A stretch of 64,000 bases of DNA from Trichopria drosophilae. Taxonomy: Eukaryota; Arthropoda; Insecta; Hymenoptera; Diapriidae. This document shows positions 57,294-64,000 of this stretch, piece by piece. Location: positions 92,127,001-92,191,000 of the forward strand of contig CM059587.1 of NCBI GenBank assembly GCA_030407085.1, in the 5' to 3' direction. Below the pieces are notes generated by a model. That model saw only the letters and a program-made list of their open reading frames with translations. It did not search any database and had not been told where the DNA came from. Position 1 is the stretch's first letter; each line of letters starts with the position of its first letter. The position numbers were made by a program, and so were the translations under genes.

Positions 57294-57517
57294 CAGTACA
57301 ACTTCACTTTATTGTCCTACTTGGGTTTTGCTTGTCACTATGTTGTCCGACAAACGCACATCGTTTCTTGCGCACTTTCCAGCCGACACAGCTGGCACGA
57401 GACTGGAATTACGAAAGAGGGAAGAAAAACTAACCTTACCTGCGCAAAATACGTGAAGGGAATCTCGCTAACAACGTGAAGGCATTAAGTGAGGGACAAT
57501 AAAGTGAAGTTCTACTG
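57294..57517. mobile_element. pogo/Tigger-like MITE with 24-bp nearly perfect ends
   Basis: The left end CAGTACAACTTCACTTTATT continues TGTCC; the right end on the minus strand is CAGTAGAACTTCACTTTATT plus TGTCC. The two differ at one position in the first 24-25 bases. TA flanks both sides (57292-57293 and 57518-57519). The 224-bp interior is GC-rich and non-coding. This is the least decayed MITE in the window, and its ends are strongly suggestive of recent mobility. Confidence 0.85.
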
Positions 57518-57519
57518 TA

Positions 57520-60500
57520 TTAATATTTACTGTAATAGTTCTCTCCACGTATGCATTGGTTTAATATCGTTTGTAATATAATGCAAATATATTAATTTTG
57601 TCCACATAATTATACCAGAACTAAACTAAACTAGTTAATAAATGTTACATAATTCACTAACACTTAAAAATTCTTTACTTATATAATTAAACATTATTAA
57701 ATACAATATTGAAGGGGAACAAGCTTAAAATCGTATTTCTTACTTCTGAAAATCAGAAAATTCAACCTCCTCTTAAAGAATACTTGAGGGTGAGTATTGC
57801 GACGTGATTCCGGAGTTTATATGATTTTTCTACTTTTCAATGAAATCTTGAAAACCTAGCAGGTCTTATAAAAAGAACAATGTATCAAAGTACGTGTACG
57901 TATAATTCAGTGTTCGAATCACTTTTTTAGAGTTCATTGAATGCTGAAAAGGAAGCGTGCTGATTTTACGAAATAATAAAGAAGTTATTTTCTTATTTAT
58001 TTAACATTTTTATTGTAACATTGTCAGAAATAAAAGAAAGTATTGTTAATTTTCATGGACTTTTATGTTTGAGTTGTACCTTTTTTGTATTCCATCATTG
58101 TTTTTATTCTCTGTCATCGTTCATGTCATTTAATTAAGATTCATTTAATACAACACGTCAAAACAATGGCGTTCACTAGATTCTTAACATTTTTAAATTC
58201 TCTGCTTAATATTTTCTGTATTTTTTTATTCAAGCTATATTTTTGTTTACATGAATATTTGAATTTTGACTCGATAGTCATAATTTCGTGTCGTAGATTC
58301 CATTTTCAAAATTCGAAATGGCGCATCCAAAATGATGAATGGAATTCATAAAAAGTCACTCCGAAATGAAAGTAGAAAATCACATTTTTAAGAATATGAT
58401 TTCAGATTTTGATTTATTTATCTAAACTGCCTTCAAATTTCTAATCAACGCAAAATGGCGAATAACCTATTTTAAATTATGAATATTCATCTATGATTTC
58501 GATAACTTAATGATACGTATTTTTAATGTAAAACCAAAAAATAAATGAGGTGAAATACGATTCATCTTTTAAAAAACCCTTCGTTTCTGCTCATCGATTA
58601 TTTACAACAGTTTTTCAACAAATAAATTTTAAATTTTAGTAACATATTATTGTAGATATTTATTTAGGATACTAACATTGAGAAATACTATTTCCAAGGA
58701 TTTGAAGTTGAAATCAATTAAGAGTTTCTACACGGCTCCCTATACCTAAAAGAGTTAAGAAATTTTGTACTTTTCACCCACATATTTTTTTTTAAATTTT
58801 GTTTATAATTAAGATATTAACAAAACTCTGTTTCGTACGTTTTTTGTAGGTTTTTAATGTGCTTTAAGATAAAAATATGTATTTTCGATTCCTATAATAC
58901 TATCGATCTGAACAACTGAGCTAATGCATTCAAAATTGATTTTGCGAAAGACAGAGTACTTTTAAAAATCTGAATAAAATAACAAAGATTTTTTATTACG
59001 AACATGTTCATATATTGGAAAAAGTGGCAAATGTCGAGAATATATTCTAAACAAATTTAACTATATATTTTCGGTACACTCTCGTCAGTTTCCAGTTTTT
59101 TTCAATTTATTAACCAATTCTTACTTAAAAATAGTGTTTTTGTGAATTTTCTCAGATTTTGAAAAATACCCCATCTTTTGCAAAATCCACGTGGAAAGTT
59201 TTAACCGTTTTTTAAGTCGGTGGTATTATTGAAATTGAAAAAAATGCTCGTTAAAACACCTACTAAAATGGTACATCGCAGGTATTTTTTAATGCCATAA
59301 TTTTGTGTTAAAAGGTGAAAGCTTTTTTTTGCGTCTGTATACCAAAAATGGACGAAGGCAGATAAATGATCACGTAAACTATAATTTCGATAAATTACTC
59401 ATCACTTTTTGCTAAAAAATGTTAACAACCAAATTAAACACAGTGGCCTACTTGGCGTGGACGTTTAAACTTTTATTTATTTATTTTCGAAAAAATGAAT
59501 TTAAATAATTACCTTTTAAACAAAACTCCAATAAAAAAATCTAATTACTCAGTAAGGTCATGCTTATTAACATGAATGCAGTAATACATCAATCTAAAAT
59601 ATCTTCGGATGATAGGTACCTTTTATTAATCGTTTCGTAAAGAAAATACATACAATTTTAATAATGTAAATGAAAATAAACGACAGTTTTAGTATTAACC
59701 CAATATTATTACTTAATAAGTAATTAGTTTTTGTTTATTATTATACAATAAAAAATGACAAGGAAAGTGTTTTTTGATTACTAAAGGTTTCTACATATAT
59801 ATTTCTACGTTTTACTGAATCCATAAAGGTGACTGAAGAAAGGTAAAAGGACAATTAACTCAATCAAGTTTCGAAAATAAATTTTGATTCGACAAACAAA
59901 AAATTTTGAATTATTTAAAACACTTTCATACAGAATACAAATTCCAAACCAATATTTTTTAAAGTCTCCGAACAAAAAATCGTTTCAACCTTGTTTTCGT
60001 GACAGTAAAAGACTATCTTCAAACTCTCTGAAAAAGAAAATGCAAAAAAAGCTTTAATGGGAGCGACGTTTCGAAGATGAATACTTTATCGCCCGGGATG
60101 AACGCATATACGAACCGTGAAAACAGGGGAAGTGTATGCATCAATAAATAATTGAAGTACAAAAACAAAATTAAAAAATATACTTTTTTCGGTATAGGAA
60201 GATTACAATATAATTGAAAATGCTGAATATTCAAATTCTAGATAACGAAGTTTTCCTCCTAACGAAGTTTGTTCAGGAATATAAGTAAAAGCTCTATATC
60301 AGTAACGAAACTTTAAAAATAGATATTAGAAATTAGAAAATATTGTATTTTCTGAGCGGTGAAAAAATATCGTGCTATCCAAGTTGATGAGATATCAGTA
60401 AACTATTTTCTGCTGGCGTGCTGCAATAAAAATATATTTTTGAAAGTTCCTGGAGTGCTAAGTTATTGACGTAATAAATCTTCTCAACTTTCTTTAGAGC

Positions 60501-62178
60501 CAGAGAAGGGTCAAGATAAGAAGCACAATCGATATTGTATTTTTAACATCTTCAAACTAAGTTATCAAGTTTATCTTTAAAGAAAGCTTCTATCTTCTAT
60601 TAATTAACTTTTCACTTTTATAAAATCGTAAAAAATTATTTTAGTGGCACCCTAAGGAGACATTTTTTGTTTCAATTCATTGCTGCTAATTTTTTGTTTC
60701 TTAAGGGGATCCTAACGCAGACTGTCGATAAGTTTAATCCAATGAAAATATTATTATTCCAATATGTATGTGATCTTCTAATTATTGCCAGAAAAATTAG
60801 CAGAGAATTTATTGAACCAAATTTCTGATTTAATTCGCAATTAAGAGCAGAGCTATTTTTGTTGGAAATTGGTATATAGCGACTAGCATTTGTTTAGTAA
60901 ATATATCGTTAAACTCTCCTTAGTCGGTTAAAATAATTTATGTTTGTTATGTCCATCCAAAGATTGAATGTTCTGAAAAAGTCACACACGAATTGAGTGG
61001 AGGGTGGATGTATGGACAACATTAAAATAAAAGAAGTCGACGCAATGGTCAAACCATTACTAATTAGAATAACAGAGATCGTAGGTAAAAATTAGAATTA
61101 ATTACTAATAAATACATAAAACTATATTTATTATTAATAAACAGATAATAAACAGAATTAAAATTGTCCTGAAATTTATCAGTGAAATATCATTTAACTC
61201 AGTGAATGTTCTGGAAATAAAGTTCAAAAACATAAAATTAACTATAATGCCATTTTCATATTAACTTTAAGGTTTAAGATATTAATTTTTATACTATATT
61301 TTTATTTTTTATTTCTTTTTATTTATTAATCGTATCAAATCTATTACAGAAGTGTTAACTTAATGTATAGTGCTAACAGTTACAATAAAATTAAGCTATA
61401 TCTGTGGAATTGAAATGAATACGAATTTCAATTCATTTTTTGCAAAATTATGACAAAATTCATCATAAAAAAGCTGTGAATCAAGTAATACAAACTGTTT
61501 AAAAGGAACAGATAATAAATAAGAGTTTTAACAGTAAATTTTCTAACATTTACCCGCCGGATTCTGAATTTTGAAATACTTTTGTCGAAAAAGCTTTCCG
61601 GACGAAAACAGGTTGGTTGCCGGTAAAAGCTCGAAGTGACTATGTCTTAGAACGACTCATATATTTTCTCTACGGATTCTTCCAAATTTCTCTTTGAACT
61701 CTTTTCGCATTTGAAGATGGTAGTCCTAAATCTTCTAGAATAAAAATTATGTCAATATTTGTCATCTCCTTGTGAAAGAACAATTATTACAGTTAGTCTT
61801 GTTGAAAATCGTATGCTTTTTGAAATCTTTTCATGGAACAAATTATTTCATCAATTACTTTAGAAATAGGACATTTTTCGATAATTTGGTAATTTTTAAT
61901 TGCTAAAAATTTTTTTCTTTTAATAAATAATTATATAATGAGAACAGAATTAAATATTTAGTTTTTTATGTCCATATTTCCTAGGATTTGATTTATAAAT
62001 GAAATATTGAAGGAGCGCTAAATCTTTACATCGATAAGGTTAATTCTTAATTAAAATATACAAATACTATTAGCATGTCCTTAAGTGAAGTGATTTTAAT
62101 TAATAAAACTGATTTATTAGACTAAAATAGGTGTACTAAATATTTTTGTAAGATAGGCTAACCAGAAATATATTATTG
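57520..62178. other. Long AT-rich non-coding stretch
   Basis: Fragments of the ATGGCGG family occur near 58300-58465 (AAATGGCGCATCCAAAATG; AAAATGGCGAATAACC). A minor GC-richer patch is at 61550-61720. The 88-codon plus frame at 58085-58351 and the 71-codon minus frame at 60019-60234 are hydrophobic chance frames. No RNA gene or other boundary recognised. Confidence 0.45.
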
Positions 62179-62390
62179 CACTGAAAAAATTAATTATTTA
62201 CTTGAATAGTCGCAACAAAATATTTACTTAAAATAAGGAAATATTTTCTTAATTCAAATAAATATTTACTTGCTGGATAGAATCAAATTAATATTTAGTT
62301 GAATTAACAAACTATTTTTCTATTATAAATATTTTGTTGCGACTATTCAAGTAAATATTTACTTGAAATTTCGACATGTTTTTTTCAGTG
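62179..62390. mobile_element. Palindromic CACTGAAAAAA-type MITE
   Basis: The 212-bp element begins CACTGAAAAAATTAATTATT and ends TTTTTTTCAGTG. Its arms also share TTTACTTGAATAGTCGC and GCAACAAAATATTTA with the inverse at 62330-62370, so the whole element can fold on itself. A 12-bp insertion in the right arm (near 62367-62380) breaks perfect symmetry. The flanking bases show no clear target duplication. No coding capacity. Confidence 0.7.
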
Positions 62391-64000
62391 TGGAATTACC
62401 AGAAAAATTGTAACCGGAGTTTGCACTTATTACAATTAGAATATTATTAATGGCTTATTTATTAGTATTTTCCGGTTAAAATAGCCAGATTTTTTATTCT
62501 TTGAATTATACATTCAACTCTAGAATAATTTGTTTGGGTATATGAAACATTGAATTATTATTACTTATTTCTGAACCAGTTAGATATGTCATCATTAAAA
62601 CTAACTTAATATGTAATAGAAAGTAAAGTTTTAGTAACTTTAAATAATACTAAGTTATTAATTATCTATAGATGCACTGAGAATATTTGTATAGTATAAT
62701 AAAAAAATAAGATGTTTCGTTAAACAGAATCGTAAAAAATAACAAACTGCTTATTGTAACATAATTTATTAAAAACATTCTGAAAAAATATTAAAAAAAC
62801 ACTACAAAGCCTCTAGAGTTAAATATTAAATTTACTACATTAATTAGTTTATTTTAAAATGAAAAATAAAATAACAAAATCTATTATCGAGAAAAAAATC
62901 GACAATATTGAATATCAATTTAATTAAATTGTTTCTTACATTAATATTCTTGTCATCGTATAAATAGTTCCATGACTGTCTCCTCTTTTGGTGGATAATG
63001 AGTTGAAAATAGCTCAAATTGAAATGTCCTGTAGCACTTATTTTGCTCTTAAATAAAAAGCTGAACTCTTGCAAATATAAATAGGGACAAGCATTGCAAT
63101 TTAATAAAAAAAAAATTTCCTTCTTAAAAAATATATCTTTATTTTAATTGCGAAACAAAAATAGTAACTTTCGAAATATTAGAGTTTTTCTGTTACTAAA
63201 ACGTCACTGTCACAAGTCACTGAGATGAAGTTTTTATCGTTTAATTATTTTGAAAATCGTTCTTTTCTCTGCATGATGTCAAATTCTTTTTAGGAACTCG
63301 TCGTAGCTTACAAACACCTAATAATTTAAAAATCCACCGGATTTAAGATGTAACTTAAAATAAGCACGAGGCATTTCGAAAAGCGAAGGGCACGTGAGCA
63401 CGTACATGCGTTAAAAGCTGGGTTGGCTTAACGCTGATGGTGCAAGACGGAAGTTAATCTGACCTACATATATACAGAATGCAGTAACTACCAAGATTCG
63501 AAAATCTATTAATAATACAAAAATGTTTCTTTTTTTGAACCATAATAACGGCAACAATAATAAACAGAATAAAACACGTGAAACTAAAACACAAGATCGT
63601 TTAGGAGATTCCTAGGCGACTTCTTCTGTAGCATTTTGAATTCTCCATCAAAAAAACGTTTCATTTTGATGATAACTCGAGAAATAATTCTAGTGTTAAA
63701 CTGACATTTTGTTTATGTTTTTATCTGTGAAGCATTGAAAATAATTTGATTACATATTTAAATTGTTTTTATTATGTCCCAGAAGCGTAAACTGATTAAT
63801 ACACAATATTTCATTGTACAATTTCAGTATAATATGAATTTAAAATTAAATGGGACGCTATAGTAGTAAAATAAAGAATAATTTTAAACAAAAGAAGGGA
63901 CAAAAAAATGAGATTTTTTAAATTTTGATAAAAATTAAATTAAATTTTCGGCCAGGAATTATGGCCCACCTCAAAAAAATGAAAAAATGTTATATTTGAT
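62391..64000. other. AT-rich non-coding DNA
   Basis: A GC-richer patch at about 63350-63470 contains CACGTGAGCACGTACATG but no splice-flanked frame. The 76-codon minus frame at 62844-63074 has no family features. The remainder is plain AT-rich sequence to the window end. Confidence 0.45.

Noticed and set aside
1..64000. CRISPR array, operons or bacterial gene clusters
   Set aside because: No regular direct repeats with unique spacers, no dense open frames, and eukaryotic splice and transposon features throughout.

Overview
The window looks like nuclear DNA of an insect. It is very AT-rich, has almost no long open reading frames, and is full of short inverted-repeat transposon relics. It also carries an interstitial block of the insect-type telomere motif (CCTAA/TTAGG). 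The order of insect cannot be fixed from the sequence alone. There is no bacterial-style gene organisation: most open frames of 60-115 codons are chance frames or translations of repeats.

Coding content is sparse. The only stretch I would defend as protein-coding is one exon on the minus strand, 45264-45531. It has a good 3' splice site, a perfect GTAAGT donor, a marked rise in GC, and a His/Ser/Arg-rich protein segment of a gene I do not recognise. Weaker candidates are a 42-codon minus-strand frame that starts like a signal peptide (55306-55434), a GC-rich possible 5' exon ending in GTGAGT (23890-24153), and a possible small exon at 1403-1499. The rest is best read as introns or intergenic DNA around at least one large gene.

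Most of the recognisable content is non-autonomous mobile DNA. (1) MITEs with CAGT termini and TA target duplications, pogo/Tigger-like: three copies of one family (14343-14586, 15864-16065, 32023-32292) and three single elements (7975-8176, 15499-15720, 57294-57517). (2) A piggyBac-like MITE with TTAA duplications (2994-3766), a truncated relative (35215-35686) and a lone piggyBac-like end (46308-46330). (3) Elements ending CACTGAGAGAA or CACTGAAAAAA (19094, 47460, 49541, 54239, 62179). (4) Foldback elements with long arms (1-510, 24705-25105, 27175-27715, 37554-38495 plus a lone arm at 39649-39815, and 49981-50678). (5) An element family saturated with the CGTTTA motif (16973-17475, 42627-42945, 43008-43145 and fragments). 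(6) Degenerate arrays of a roughly 120-bp unit containing 'AAAATGGCGGATCCAATATGG' (2090-2990, 12655-13255, 20570-20890 and fragments). Two tRNA-derived relics are also present. No transposase, integrase or reverse transcriptase frame is visible, so every element would depend on enzymes encoded elsewhere.

Layout: 0-6 kb is repeat-dense; 6-14 kb is mostly plain AT-rich DNA with one MITE and one inverted array; 14-21 kb is the densest MITE cluster; 21-24 kb is somewhat GC-richer and holds the possible 5' exon; 24-40 kb alternates plain sequence with foldbacks; 40-45 kb is mostly plain; the coding exon lies at 45.3-45.5 kb; 46-55 kb is rich in MITEs and inverted repeats; a GC-rich island sits at 55.2-55.5 kb; 56-64 kb is mostly plain AT-rich DNA with two MITEs.
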